Positions 52,801 to 63,195 are shown, counted from the stretch's first letter. The stretch is 64,000 nucleotides of DNA from Locusta migratoria (GCA_026315105.1 CM048746.1:566539440-566603439), one strand, 5' to 3'. Numbers and translations: made by a program. The notes: a model not told the origin generated them from the letters alone.

Positions 52801-53223
52801 AAACATAAGAGAGAATTATGAATAATACAGCCATCACAAAAGAATGCAAAGATAACCTCAGAAGGGCTAGACATTGTATTATCAAGAAAAGTCAAATGTG
52901 GATTGAAGTAGATGGCAGATTTTTTTAAAATCAACTTTGAATGCCCTTATTTGCCTTTCCTTTAAGTTGATTTGGGTTTCTGCCAACAGCTGTATCTCTG
53001 TAGTCAATAAAAATGGGACACATTTTGTATAACATTTTAATTGCAATTCATCTATACTATTAACTCTTTAAACATTTACTTTTCCCCTTGAAACACGCTG
53101 TATATAAAAATAAACAAACATAATTCTTTTTTTTGTGATTAATAAAGTTAATTAGAAATTAGAATAAAGGATAGGCAATGACTCACCTTTAGATAATTTA
53201 CTAGCTTACAAGCATGCATGCAT

Positions 53224-53225
<2 letters not shown>

Positions 53226-53274
<49 letters not shown>
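53226..53274. repeat. (CA)n microsatellite
   Basis: About 24 CA units in the BIN3 intron. Confidence 0.95.
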
Positions 53275-53276
<2 letters not shown>

Positions 53277-53314
53277 AAGACCTCATATGACAAGTTAATA
53301 TTAAGAAAGCACGC

Positions 53315-53830
53315 AAAGCTGAAAGATATAAGGAATATATGGAAGGGCTATACAGGATAAATGAACTTGAAGGCAAAATTATAAGAAGGCAGAGGAAGTA
53401 AATGAGGATGATATGATATGTATGCGAGTCTGAGGGGGGGGGGGATAGGCAGGGAGAGAAGGAGGGCGATGGGGAGGGGGGGAAGAGGGGGGAAGGGAGG
53501 GACAGGGGTCAGAGGTTAAAGTGAAAAAAGGCCCATGAAGTACACTGGTTATATCAGAATCATTGCAAAATTATTTCACCTGATGTGTAAAATATTTAGG
53601 ACAAACAAAATCCCTGTACAAAGGATTGTGTGTGAGGGAAGGGTGATTGGAAGGGGAGACCAAGCCTTGAATATGTTAAGTAGTTTCAAATCTGTGTATA
53701 TTGTAGTCATGAGTCAGAGATATTGAGGGTTACAAAAGATGTCAAGTGTGAATAGGCATTATTAAGCATAGTCTACAGGTCTGAGTGTACAAATATTAAT
53801 CTAACAGTGAATGTGGAGAAAGGTTAAGTA
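53315..53830 (+). pseudogene. LINE L-A fragment, internally deleted, with G-rich insertion
   Basis: KAERYKEYMEGLYRINELEG corresponds to the L-A linker KAERWKEHIEQLYKGNEL. KLFHLMCKIFR (about 53570) matches KLFELVCRM. The stretch at 53630-53730 corresponds to the L-A C-terminal GRRGRPR region. In between, 53433-53518 is a G-rich low-complexity tract. It lies about 80 bp from the BIN3 exon. Confidence 0.55.
53433..53518 (+). repeat. G-rich tract, potential G-quadruplex
   Basis: Many runs of three or more G separated by 1-6 bases, on the strand opposite the BIN3 transcript. Confidence 0.8.
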
Positions 53831-53907
53831 ACAAAAAACAGAATGCACAAGGTAGATTATGTCTGCATTTGGTGACTTATTGTTATTACTATTGATGAAG
53901 ATTTTAC

Positions 53908-54082
53908 CTTAACAGTAACAGTATGGTAATCATCAACAATTGTGCGAAATCTTTCATTTTGATGTGTTAGTGGGCTAGAGCTCAAGTCAGCACTAATTTT
54001 TTGTTCTGATTTACTAAGAGCTCCTGCAATTTCCAAATATTTTTTCATTTCTTTCTGCAATCTTCTTGTGATTTCTTCCAAA
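53908..54082 (-). CDS. BIN3: BIN3-like BAR protein, upstream internal exon
   Basis: 175 nt between an acceptor (TTAATTACAG, AG at 54084-54083) and a donor (AAG/GTAAAAT, GT at 53907-53906). It encodes LEEITRRLQKEMKKYLEIAG, ALSKSEQKISADLSSSPL and TIVDDYHTVTVK, an amphipathic helix 1-2 region of the BAR fold matching the BIN3 N-terminal half (TRRLQK.MKK.). It ends on a complete codon, and the next exon found, at 34875, starts on one, so splicing keeps frame. The exon encoding the initiator Met and first ~30 residues was not found and is probably beyond 64 kb or too short to see. Confidence 0.8.
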
Positions 54083-54139
54083 CTGTAATTAAATGAAGAA
54101 TATTACACTCTCATACGAGAATCTAACTACAAAAAGTTA

Positions 54140-54414
54140 TATATATAGAGGAAAAATTCCTAAGAGGAAAAATATATGTAAAAAATAGATGAAGTCCACT
54201 TACCAGGCGAAGGAGCACAGGCAGTGATAGCAACAAATAAACACACAGACACACACACAAACAAACTCAAGCTTTTGCAGCCTAGCTGCTTCGTTAGGCA
54301 GAAGGGAAGGAGAGGGAAAAGGAAATGATGAGGGTTTTAAGGGAGTGGGTAAGGAGTCATTCCAATCCCGGGACAGGAAAGACTTACCTTGGGGGTAAAA
54401 AGGAGGGTAAACAA

Positions 54415-54454
<40 letters not shown>

Positions 54455-54902
54455 TTACACAGACACAAGTACACTTAGGCAGACATACTGTAGAACTGTG
54501 GAAAGCAAAGAAGTTAGAACTTAGACAGAGATGCCACTTGAGGCAGAGGCTCTGTCCAGAGAACCGAGGCAAAGATGTTAAGATGGTGGGTGGGAATTCG
54601 AATTTAGCGGAGGTTGAGACCAGGTGGGCAACGGGAAGAGAGAATACGCTGAAGGGCTAGTTCCCATCTCCGGAGTTCTGAAGGATTGGTGTCGGTGGGA
54701 AGTATCCAGATAACCCAGACGGTGTAACACTGTGCCAAGATGTGCTGGTCGTGCCCCAAGGCGTGTTTAGCCACAGGGTGATCCTCATTACCACCAAACA
54801 CTGTCTGCCTGTGACCATTCATGCGAATGGACAGTTTGTTGCTTGTCACATTCCCACATAGAACGCTTCACAGTGCAGGCATGTCAGTTGGTAAATCAAG
54901 TG
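54140..54902 (-). mobile_element. PLE fragment 1 of the inverted cluster
   Basis: The minus strand reads the GIY-YIG end (GMTSNKLSIRMNGHRQTV, WILPTDTNPSELRRWELAL and PPGLNLR, 54849-54604), then the tail with an AC run (54415-54452), a degraded hammerhead-like motif and the 3' terminus near 54140. It joins fragment 2 head-to-head at about 54903. Truncated in the nuclease. Confidence 0.85.
54268..54301 (-). ncRNA. Hammerhead-like motif, degraded (PLE fragment 1)
   Basis: CTAACGA instead of CTGANGA and AAAA instead of GAAA; the GCAGC/GCTGC stem is retained. Not expected to cleave. Confidence 0.35.
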
Positions 54903-55081
54903 GGTGTATTTGTGTGTATTTGTTTACCCTCCTTCCCCCCCCCCCCCCCCCGCCCCAAGGTAAGTCTTTCCTGTCCCGGGATTGGAATGACTCCTCACCT
55001 ACTCCCTTAAAACCCTCATCATTTCCTTTTCCCTCTCCTTCCCTTCTGCCTGACGAAGCAGCTAGGCTGCGAAAGCTTGCA

Positions 55082-55140
<59 letters not shown>

Positions 55141-55205
55141 ATTTGTTACTATCACTGCCTGTGCTCCTTTGCCTGGTAAGTGGACTTCATCCATTTTTTA
55201 CGTAT
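54903..55205 (+). mobile_element. PLE fragment 2 (tail only, opposite strand)
   Basis: Plus-strand tail: C run at 54936-54951, CTTCTGCCTGACGAAGC motif, TG run (55084-55140) and the 3' end CTTCATCCATTTTTTACG. It faces fragment 3 tail-to-tail with about 40 bp between. Confidence 0.85.
55047..55081 (+). ncRNA. Hammerhead-like ribozyme motif (best copy)
   Basis: Stem I TGC (55047-55049) with GCA (55079-55081); core CTGACGA (55050-55056); one extra A (55057); stem II GCAGC/GCTGC (55058-55062 and 55066-55070) with a 3-nt loop; GAAA (55071-55074); GCTT (55075-55078), whose AGCT is palindromic and could form stem III between two copies. The predicted cut would follow T55078. Every conserved core base is present; only the extra A departs from consensus. 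Confidence 0.6.
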
Positions 55206-55315
55206 ATATTAAGACGAAAAATTCATAGCAGGAGAAATTAAATATAAAAAATAGACGAAGATTACTCACCAGGCGAAGGAGCACAGGTGTGACAGCATCA
55301 CAAATAAATAAATGA

Positions 55316-55370
<55 letters not shown>

Positions 55371-55371
<1 letters not shown>

Positions 55372-55408
55372 GCAAGCTTTCGCAACCCAGTTGCTTCTTC
55401 AGGCAGAA
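55371..55408 (-). ncRNA. Hammerhead-like motif, PLE fragment 3
   Basis: CTGAAGA (55396-55402), extra A, stem II GCAAC/GTTGC with loop TGG, GAAA, GCTT and stem I TGC/GCG (one G-U). Relative to the 55047 copy, stem II has a compensated pair change (G-C to A-T). Confidence 0.6.
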
Positions 55409-55681
55409 GGAAGGAGAGGATAAAGGAAATGATGAGGGTTTTAGGGAAGGGGGGTAAGGAGCCATTCCAATCCCAGGAGAGGAAAGACTTACCTTGGGGG
55501 GAAAATGGAGGGTAAACAAATGCACACACACCCACACATTCACACAGACACAAGTACACCTAGGCAGACATACTGTAGAAAGCAAAGAAGTTAAGAAGTT
55601 ATACAGAGATGCCACTTGAGGCAGAGGCTCTGTACAGAGAACCAAGGCAAAGATGTTAAGATGGTGGGTGGGAATTCGAAT

Positions 55682-56209
55682 TTAGCGGAGGTTGAGACCA
55701 GGTGGGCAACGGGAAGAGAGAAAATGCTGAAGGGCTAGTTCCCATCTCCGGAGTTCTGAAGGATTGGTGTCAGTGGGAAGTATCCAGATAACCCGGACGG
55801 TGTAGCACTGCGCCAAGATGTGCTGGCCGTGCACCAAGGCGTGTTTAGCCACAGGGTGATCCTCGTTACCAACAAACACTGTCTGCCTGTGTCCATTCAT
55901 GCGAATGGACAGTTTGTTGCTGGTCATTCCCACATAGAACGCTTCACAGTGCAGGCATGTCAGTTGGTAGATCACATGGGTACTATCGCAAGTGGCTCTG
56001 CCTTTGATCGTGTACACCTTCCGGGTTACGGGACTGGAGTAAGTGGTGGTGGAAGGGTGCATAGGGCAGGTTTTACAATGGGGGTGGTTACAAGGGTAGG
56101 AGCCAGAAGGTCTTCCTGACCGCCACTGCAGAATTTCTTTTGCACCAAGCCAAACAGTCATAACGTTATTCTGTGGGGACACCTGCTGACAACACTTCGA
56201 AATCTGCAA
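55682..56209 (-). pseudogene. PLE GIY-YIG endonuclease, C-terminal 175 aa
   Basis: CNHPHCKTCPMHP (Cys motif), THVIYQLTCLHCEAFYVGM (GIY and YIG strands), NKLSIRMNGHRQTVF (conserved Arg/His), DHPVAKHALVHG, RRWELALQHFL and the PPGLNLR end. The nuclease is uninterrupted. About 60% similar by eye to the nuclease at 18.2-18.5 kb, hence a sister subfamily. No RT is attached, so it is a relic. Confidence 0.88.
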
Positions 56210-56219
56210 GATCTAGAAC

Positions 56220-57530
56220 CATAGGTTCTAGTAATCCAGTTATGGGGAGATCCTAGGGGGACGCGAGGGTTCCCACCTCATCTACAGAGGCAGAAGATGA
56301 AATAGAGCGTTGCTTTAGACCCACTGAAAAATCTTTTTTCTTTACCTTCTTCTTCTTTCCCTCTTGCTAGCCCTTTGGTGTTTAGAGTTGCGAGAGCATC
56401 TCAGGAGTGGCCTCTGGCTCTGAAGAAGAGCCAAAAGCCCTTCGACCAGCAGTTTGCAGATGAGAGTGTCCCGAGGTACCCCTTCCATGTGGAAGGTGCC
56501 GGAGGAAGCTGTTGCTTTTCCGGCTGGGGGTTAGGGACTGGTGTCCCCAATGGTTGGGGGGAAGTTGCCCTCACAACAGGTGTTTGAGCAGTGGATAGAG
56601 GAATGCCCCCACCCAACAAGGGGGCATTGGAAGATTTATGACTCCTAAGGCCCACAGGAGGATAGGCGATAATTTTATGGTATTCATACCCGAATAGCAC
56701 GCGGACAATGCAACAGCAGCAAAAGAGTTGTTCATACGTACCGAGTGAAGCCACTCGTACTTCCTTCTTGCCTCAGCGTATGTAAGTCAGTCCAGGGTCT
56801 TTATTTCCATGATTTTTTGTTCCCCTTGTAATATTATACAGTCCGGTGAGCAAAGCTGATGTAGCTGCTGACAGGAGGTGGGGTGCACGGAACATCCAGA
56901 TGAAATGGCCGCCCAAATTCCCTGCACGTGGGACTGGAAGTACACTGCAAGGACATATGCCCAAACTTCCATGAAGCATCACATAGGGGACAGGATGTAC
57001 AGTTTGACATCGTACAGGTAGATCACTACCGTGACCTTCTCAGGCAGTGTATCACCTTCAAAGGCCAGAATAAATGCACTGGTGGCAATGCTGTGATCTT
57101 TTTATCCCCTATAAAAACACCTGACAAAGTGAACACCTCTGCATTCCAGGTTTGTATGCAACTCTTCATCAGACTGTGACAACAAATCCCAGTGGTAAAT
57201 AAGACCCTGGACCATATTGAGCATCTTGTGGGGCATGACACTGATGGGAATATCACCTAGCTTGTCGCAGGCTAATATGCCTTTGACTGAGTTGTGGATG
57301 CTGTTTGTATCAAAACAGCTCCACTTTTCATTTTTGAAAAAGACACCATCTCACCATACTTGCCTTCGAGGTGGTCAACGAAGAACTGTGGGTTGGTAGA
57401 CAAGAAAAAATCGCCATCAGTATGGGCGCAAACAACGTATTGCAGCGAGTATGGTTTGGAATGCTTGAAGGCCCTGCATTCCTCCCATTGCATAGCCAGG
57501 AAAAGGAACGACTTAGGGTCGTATGCTGTG
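56220..57530 (-). pseudogene. I-type LINE ORF1 (gag-like), broken
   Basis: Minus strand from 57500: GEMVSFSKMKSGAVLIQTAS, ACDKLGDIPISVMPHK, GVHFVRCFYRG (family: GV..VRRI..R), AFILAFEGDTLPEKV, LYILSPMCDASWKFGHMSLQC (first zinc knuckle, degraded) and SPTCREFGRPFHLDVPC (second). Then a Pro-rich tail, STAQTPVVRATSPQPLGTPVP (56590-56550) and SKGFWLFFRARGHS. ORF1 of I-like LINEs binds RNA and forms the particle. At least four frame breaks. No matching ORF2 adjoins; the element is cut by PLE fragment 3. Confidence 0.75.
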
Positions 57531-57995
57531 GCATCAAAATCTGACTTTCCATGCTTAGATACAGCGGTTTTGCGTCTGCCAGTGCTGTTAATTGCTCATT
57601 TCATTTTTGTCCCACGAACAGCTAGGGAACTACATGTCCACCCAGGCACAGCCCCGCTTGCCTGGGTAAACCTTATACAACTGAGGTATGGCAGGTTCCC
57701 CAGAGGTTGCTCGCTAATACCTGTTCAACCTCAACAGCCATGCATCTCCTCAATATGTACCACACCATGAGATTGAGGTTTTCTTCATAGAGGTTTGTAC
57801 CATCCTCGCGACCTGGACGATTAAGCCAAGATCCCTGGGCTCTGAAGTGTACAACATTCCACCGTCACGCCAAACGATGGTCATTGAAACATGCACAGAG
57901 CTTACAGTGTGGCGGACTATTGGCGTGACACAGTCAACAGCTCTGGACCCCAGGTTCACCAAACCCATACTCAGCAAATTAATGCGGAGCCCCTG
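57531..57995. other. Unassigned junction between LINE ORF1 and gypsy copy C
   Basis: No domain recognised; probably the front of LINE ORF1 or its UTR, then gypsy pol upstream sequence. Confidence 0.35.
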
Positions 57996-59930
57996 AGGGG
58001 ACCTTGAGTTGCTTTCTCATGAATTTTCATTCTTGTTTACCAAAAGCTTAGGTTGTGCTACTGCCTTTACCAGACATCTTATTATGAAACCTACAGCACA
58101 CCCTACATTTTCTCGCACTCGCAAAAGGTGCTGGTGGTTCTATAAGATCAAGTCAAAGCCAAACTCTACCACCTACAGGCTTTACATGTAAGCAAACCTA
58201 TTTCCTCTAGTGAATGGGTCACCCCCTCGAGATTGTAAAAAAAAAAAAAAAACCTAGGTTCCTTATGTTTATGTGGCGACTTTAAATTTACTGTGAATGC
58301 TCAATCTGTTATTGATTCTTATCCTCTGACACATACAGAATAATTGCTTGCCTTAGCTGCTGGGTCCCACTTTTTTAAAAGTAGATTTGGCTGAAGCTTA
58401 TTTACAACTTCCACTGGACAACGACTCTAAATGCTTGTTAGTTGTGAATACTCCCTTTGGTCTTTACCAGACTGCCATTCGGTGTAGCTATTGCCCCAGC
58501 TATATTTCAGGAGTGTTTGGATCGACTTATGCATCCTGTTCCTGGATGTGTTAGCTATTTGGATGATATGGTAGCCACAGGATCCTCCCCCGCTGACCAT
58601 TTACAGAAGCTGACTTACCTTTTTTCCACTCTCCAGGTGGCAGGTCTTCAGTGTAATTTGGCCAAGTCAGGCTTCTTTCAATCATAGATTCTGTATCTTG
58701 GGCTTGAGATTTTTTCTACTTGTATAACCATAGATTTCAGGCCAGGGCTGCTATAGTCACACAGCAGCTCCATCGTCTTTTGCCTAAAGACGTGCCTTTT
58801 GTCTAGTCCGTGGATGGTGAACATGCCCTTTGTACTCTAAAACAGCAACTTGGGTCGATCCCATTCTTACTGCTTATTCTCCACGCCAACAACTTGTGCT
58901 TGCTACTGACACCTCTCCTTATGGGGTGGGAGTGGTGCTTGTAAATAAGCCTTTAGTATCTCTTTTCCACCCTACTGCCTCCTTATTGGAAAGAGCAGCT
59001 CATTGGCTATAGCACTGGGCTCCGATTATTTCCCGGTACAATTATGAGATTAATTTCCACCCTACAGCCCCACATGCTAATGCAGAAGACCTATCCCATC
59101 TTCCTATTGAACCTGATCCTATGCTTTTATCTTGATTCTGAAGCTCAGACCACGGTGGATAGTTTTCTCCTTACTTAATCTCTATTGTTGGCCTCCGTTG
59201 CATCTGACCCTGTCCTTGACAAGTTTTGCACTTTGTTCACGAAAGTTGACCTGACATTCCTTTGTGTCGGATGTCCAACTCTCAGTGGAACTACTATTGT
59301 TTTTGGTTATGTCTGTCTTGAGTATGAGGTGGTAATACTTTTGGCTAGGGAAAGTCAGTCGCCATTCGTGGATATCCTGGTGGCTCTCCATGTACGAGTG
59401 TTACCAATGCTGCATCACGGGCATTAGAAACATTCTGCATGAAAGCTCTTGCTCATAGGCATGTTTTTGGCCTGGAATGGATAGTGGCCTCATGGCCTGC
59501 ACACAGTGTGCAGCCCTACCTGCTTCTCTTTCTCCCTGGTCTCAACCTCAACAGCCTTGGGAACGTATTCATGTTGATTAAGTAGGCCCTTTCATAAAGT
59601 CTTATTGTTTTTTGTTGTGGTCGCACATTTTTTCTTGTCTTTTTGGTGCCCTACCATGTCTATGGCCATCACTATGTACTTGGTATGCACCTTTAAAGTT
59701 CAGATGCATAAGTATGTTCTCTCCTCCTTTGTTGATGATGCGGTACCTATCCTACTACCGTTTCACGCTGATGGGTGATTGCAGTCCCACCAATATAAAT
59801 TTATTAAAATGTCTTTTGCTCATTGTTAGTAAATGGTTACCACTGCCACACTTTATCAGCCACAACATGATGACCACCTACCTACTATCAGTAACTTGGA
59901 CAGCCAATGGCAGCATCACATGATGAGGAA
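57996..59930 (+). pseudogene. pol: Ty3/gypsy copy C, pol ruin (RT to integrase)
   Basis: Pre-RT: FSFLFTKSLGCATAFTRHLI (58030) and KPTAHPTF. RT: HFFKVDLAEAYLQLPLDNDS (58375), FTRLPFGVAIAPAIFQECLD (58457) and CVSYLDDMVATGSS (58550, YLDD intact). RNase H: PRQQLVLATDTSPYGVGVVL (58880), then loss of the middle part, and YNYEINFHPTAPHANAEDL (59040). H2C2/integrase start: ILLARESQSPFVDILVALHV and RTCTQCA-like text (59495). It resembles copy A in the YLDD..TGSS.(A/T)DHL block. Many stops, deletions and an A insertion (58237-58252). No LTRs found. Confidence 0.85.
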
Positions 59931-61440
59931 TATCTGCTAATGAGACACTTGTACAGTGCACGTATATCAGTGACTGGGCTATCCATATGTTTTGTAAACA
60001 CTTCACTGTCTCATCTGGTTACTATGCCAAGCTGAACTCATCACTTTTCAAGGCACACTAAATTGAGTTGTAACTCGGGCAAAAGCTCGCGAAGCAGTGA
60101 GTCAGGACCAGCTGCTCAGGTACAGATGGCAGGCAACTATAGAGGACACACTGGTATACACAGCATGCATGGCTCATCTCATTGCAACCATGTTGCTGCC
60201 CAACGACATGTGTGGACGTATTCTCCCACGATGCTGCGGCCGCTGGCAGGATCGCTTGGGTGACTGTACCACTATCCCGCACCTCATGTTAACATGGGTG
60301 CATTACTGCAATGTGTAGAATGGAGAAGGCATGCAATATGAGGTTCACTGAAATCAGATTGTATTGCCCCGATGGCTTAGCACTAGCATTTCGGAAACAC
60401 TACGATTTGTTAGGTGTTCTAAGAGTGCTGTGGTGACTCAACGCGTGGTGAAAACAAGGTGAAACCACACCTAAACTTCAAGAGGTTGGATGGCCAACAT
60501 CATTACAGATGTCTGACATCGCAGGCTACGAAGTTTGGTAAGACAGGGCAGGTGGTAAACTGTGGCAGAACTAATGTCAGACATTAATGTTGCATTGAGT
60601 ACAATCAGCTCTCAACACACAATGCACTGAACACTCCTAATGATAAGCTGACAAAGCCAACAAGACATGCATATACCAATGTTGACACCACATCACCTAC
60701 TATGACTGAAAATAGGCACTTAATCACTGTCACTGGCCTTTGATGCAGTGGCTGAATGTTGTGTGGTCCAACAAAACCTGATACCTACTTCATCAAACTG
60801 ATGGGAGGGTGTGAATCCTTTGCCTTCTGGGGAAAACCTGTACTGTTGAGCAAAGACACAAGCTAGCAGCGATTCACAAGGGAATGGTCCACTCCAACAA
60901 GTTGACACTTGCATTAAATTTATTTATTCATTTTTATAGGAAGAAAACTACAGAAGTACTGCACTAACAAAATTTTAGTTGCTAAGACACAATTCAAGTA
61001 TTAGAAGGAAAAAAAGTTGAAAATTGCCACATTTGTAGCCCGCCAGGCAGTAGTAGAAACTTATACCCCTACAGGCGTCGTAGCAACTGTGCATGTGCTG
61101 CTGGCAGACACACAAACATGGTCAACGGTACATGTAAACAGAAAACATGAAAACTAAAGAAATTATGTGGTAATTGTTTGTTAATTAATTCTCTGATCCT
61201 AACATACACAGTTACTGTTCTCTCAGATATTATCAGATGCTTTTTACAGTGTTGGTAAGTAAAACTGAATTAATCTTTCATGTGTTTTCATAATACATGC
61301 CTGTTACTTCTCCTTTCTTTTCCATCCAGTTTCACAGAATGTGGAATCCCATTAACATCCTCAATTTTGAAAATATGAAGAAGGTGGTTTCCAGCTGAAA
61401 TCACTTGCTTCTCCTGAGGACCTCTATATGTGTCACTTCT
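59931..61440. other. Unassigned sequence
   Basis: No domain, tRNA or LTR recognised; part may be the decayed 3' end of gypsy copy C. Confidence 0.45.
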
Positions 61441-61463
61441 TAGTTGATTTATTTCACAATCAA

Positions 61464-61670
61464 TTCAATGATTTCCATAAAAATTGTGGCAATGAATTTT
61501 TGGTTAAATGCGGAAGGGCATAAGAAAACACTTAAAGTAAGCAGTGTGCATAGTCTGTTATTTGACATCCATTTGAGTGATATCAACGTTTCCTTAAAAA
61601 CTATAGCAGTGAATTTTTTGTTCAATTCAGGAGGTAAAAAAACACAAAGTTAAGCAGTGTGCAAATCCAG
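61464..61670 (+). repeat. Diverged tandem duplication (two ~105-bp units)
   Basis: Both units contain a (T/C)CAATGATTTC/GATATCAACG-type start, GTGAATTTTTTG/ATGAATTTTTGG and end AAGCAGTGTGC. The encoded text repeats in register (KIVAMNFWLNAEGHKKT and KTIAVNFLFNSGGKKT), suggesting duplication with conserved frame or a recent event. Confidence 0.65.
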
Positions 61671-61935
61671 TTTCATTTAATAAAATTTGAACTTCGGCTG
61701 CATAAAGGGAAGAAAGAATTACAAGTAGTAAGAAATATGAGCCAAACTGAAACTCAAAAATACCTGGAAAAAAAACTGTTCGAAAGATTTAGAACAGCTC
61801 ATGAGAGGCAATGCACAGTTACCGATGGAGATCTACAAGACTAGGCCCTCCAAATTGCATCACTCATGAACATTGCTGATTTTGAGGCTTCCTCAGCATG
61901 GCTATGCAGTTTTCAGAAATCTTATAGAATATAGA
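61659..61935 (+). pseudogene. pogo/Tigger-like transposase N-terminal fragment (CENP-B-type HTH)
   Basis: YLEKKLFERFRTAHERQCTV and TDGDLQD, a TAG stop at about 61843, then ALQIASLMNIADFEASSAWL and CSFQKSYRI. This matches the CENP-B/Tc5-type DNA-binding half (L...A..IA....I..F.AS..WL..FK.R..I) of pogo/Tigger transposases. The catalytic DDE part is absent. The source could instead be a jerky-like host gene, but the internal stop argues for a relic. Confidence 0.6.
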
Positions 61936-62324
61936 ATTACAATGTTTAATTCAAGTAAACATGTAGAGTAGAAGCCATTGATGACAAGGATGACAAAGAT
62001 GAAACTTGCTATTATCCCTGGAACTGCTGTTTATAATGCTGGCCAATTAAGTTTTGTGAAAGAACTATATGCACACTGCACTTTATCAATTTGAGTGTAA
62101 AGAAAATAGTGTCTGTTGCCCAGTCAGTGAATGCTATGGCACATTCGTAAACATTAATGTCAGTAATAAGTATGAATGGATTACTGTTTACACATCTGAA
62201 TATCTGTCTTCAAGAACCTTGAGGCAAATTAGACATAAAAATTAAAAAATGGACTGTTTAATTTCAAAAACTCTTGTATTTAACATATCAAAATGTGAAA
62301 GAATAATTTTCCAAAAAAGATACA
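61936..62324. other. Unassigned sequence
   Basis: Nothing recognised. Confidence 0.45.
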
Positions 62325-62470
62325 TTGGCTGCCCAGTACTTACCTATGTGATGTATTGCCAATAGTGACACAAATGAAGAAAAAAGAAAAAGGACAAGCT
62401 TTCGGAACACAGTTCCTTCTTCAGGTGGGAGAGAAAGGAAGAAAAAAGGATGCTTAAACACCATCCTCAT
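62325..62470 (-). repeat. PLE tail fragment, third subfamily
   Basis: Minus strand contains CCTGAAGAAGGAACTGTGTT, CCGAAAGCTTGTCC, then a CTTTTT-rich stretch, organised like the other PLE tails. No PLE coding is attached. Confidence 0.55.
62391..62427 (-). ncRNA. Hammerhead-like motif, 62.4-kb copy
   Basis: CTGAAGA (62418-62424), extra A, stem II GGAAC/GTTCC with loop TGT, GAAA and GCTT. Stem I forms only two pairs. The stem II sequence differs from every other copy but still pairs fully. Confidence 0.55.
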
Positions 62471-63190
62471 GACCTAGGTTGTGAATTTCCTTCCCCTTCC
62501 ATTCCCATCCTTTTTTCTTCCCTTCTCTCCAGTCCAATAAAAACAGTAATTACCACATGTCCCAAAACATTAGTTTTTCCTTTGTGTGGTCTGTCTGGAG
62601 CAAGAAAAATGTTTTTGTCATTAAATAGACACTTGACATTTTTGTGACGACTTCAGAGAATAAATAAGAAACTATTTCACTGGTAGTCAAATTTACAATA
62701 TTGAAAAAATTATCATAACTCATAAGCATTGGTCTAAAGGAATCGTTATAAAATGAATTATTTGCAAGAAATATGTCATTTCAACAAGTCTTGATTGATA
62801 GAAGTCATCTATAATGTGAGATCAATCACTGCCATGATTTTATTTTCTCTGCTATCTGTTTTTATAAGTTTTACATCTGTTACAATTGTACTGTTGACAT
62901 GAAGTTATTCAGAACATTAATTAAATTATACATTTTCGGTATAGTTTTAAGCCTTGGTTTCACCACAACGAACACAAGCTAAGAAGCACAAGCAAAAGAG
63001 AATTCCGTCTGGTGTACACAGTAGGTCTAGTGTAGGTCTTTCAATTGGAGCCCCTTACCTTACCTTACCCAGTTACCTAAATGGAGAATGGAGACCTACA
63101 GTTTAATGTGAAATCTGAATCGTGTGTCATTCATAGTCCCTCCTCACATCATTACAATGTGAACGGTACGTTAAAAATGATAATACAGAT
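62471..63190. other. Unassigned AT-rich sequence
   Basis: Nothing recognised. Confidence 0.45.
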
Positions 63191-63195
63191 TTGTG

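Larger units (their letters stand above)
34876..53907 (-). other. BIN3 intron of 19.0 kb, filled with transposable elements
   Basis: GT...AG ends as above. It contains, in order from the 3' side, L-A copy 3 in pieces, a hAT element holding L-A copy 4, a mariner, a Jockey/CR1-like LINE holding a PLE tail and L-A copy 5, and smaller fragments. No additional BIN3 exon was seen, and the two flanking exons join in phase. Which exon precedes the 175-nt one is unknown. Confidence 0.72.
55240..56215 (-). mobile_element. PLE fragment 3 (GIY-YIG plus tail)
   Basis: Minus strand: endonuclease 56209-55682, then tail to about 55240 with an AC run (55316-55369) and a hammerhead-like motif. The longest piece of this PLE subfamily in the window. 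The RT is missing; the break at 56215 abuts an I-type LINE ORF1. Confidence 0.88.
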
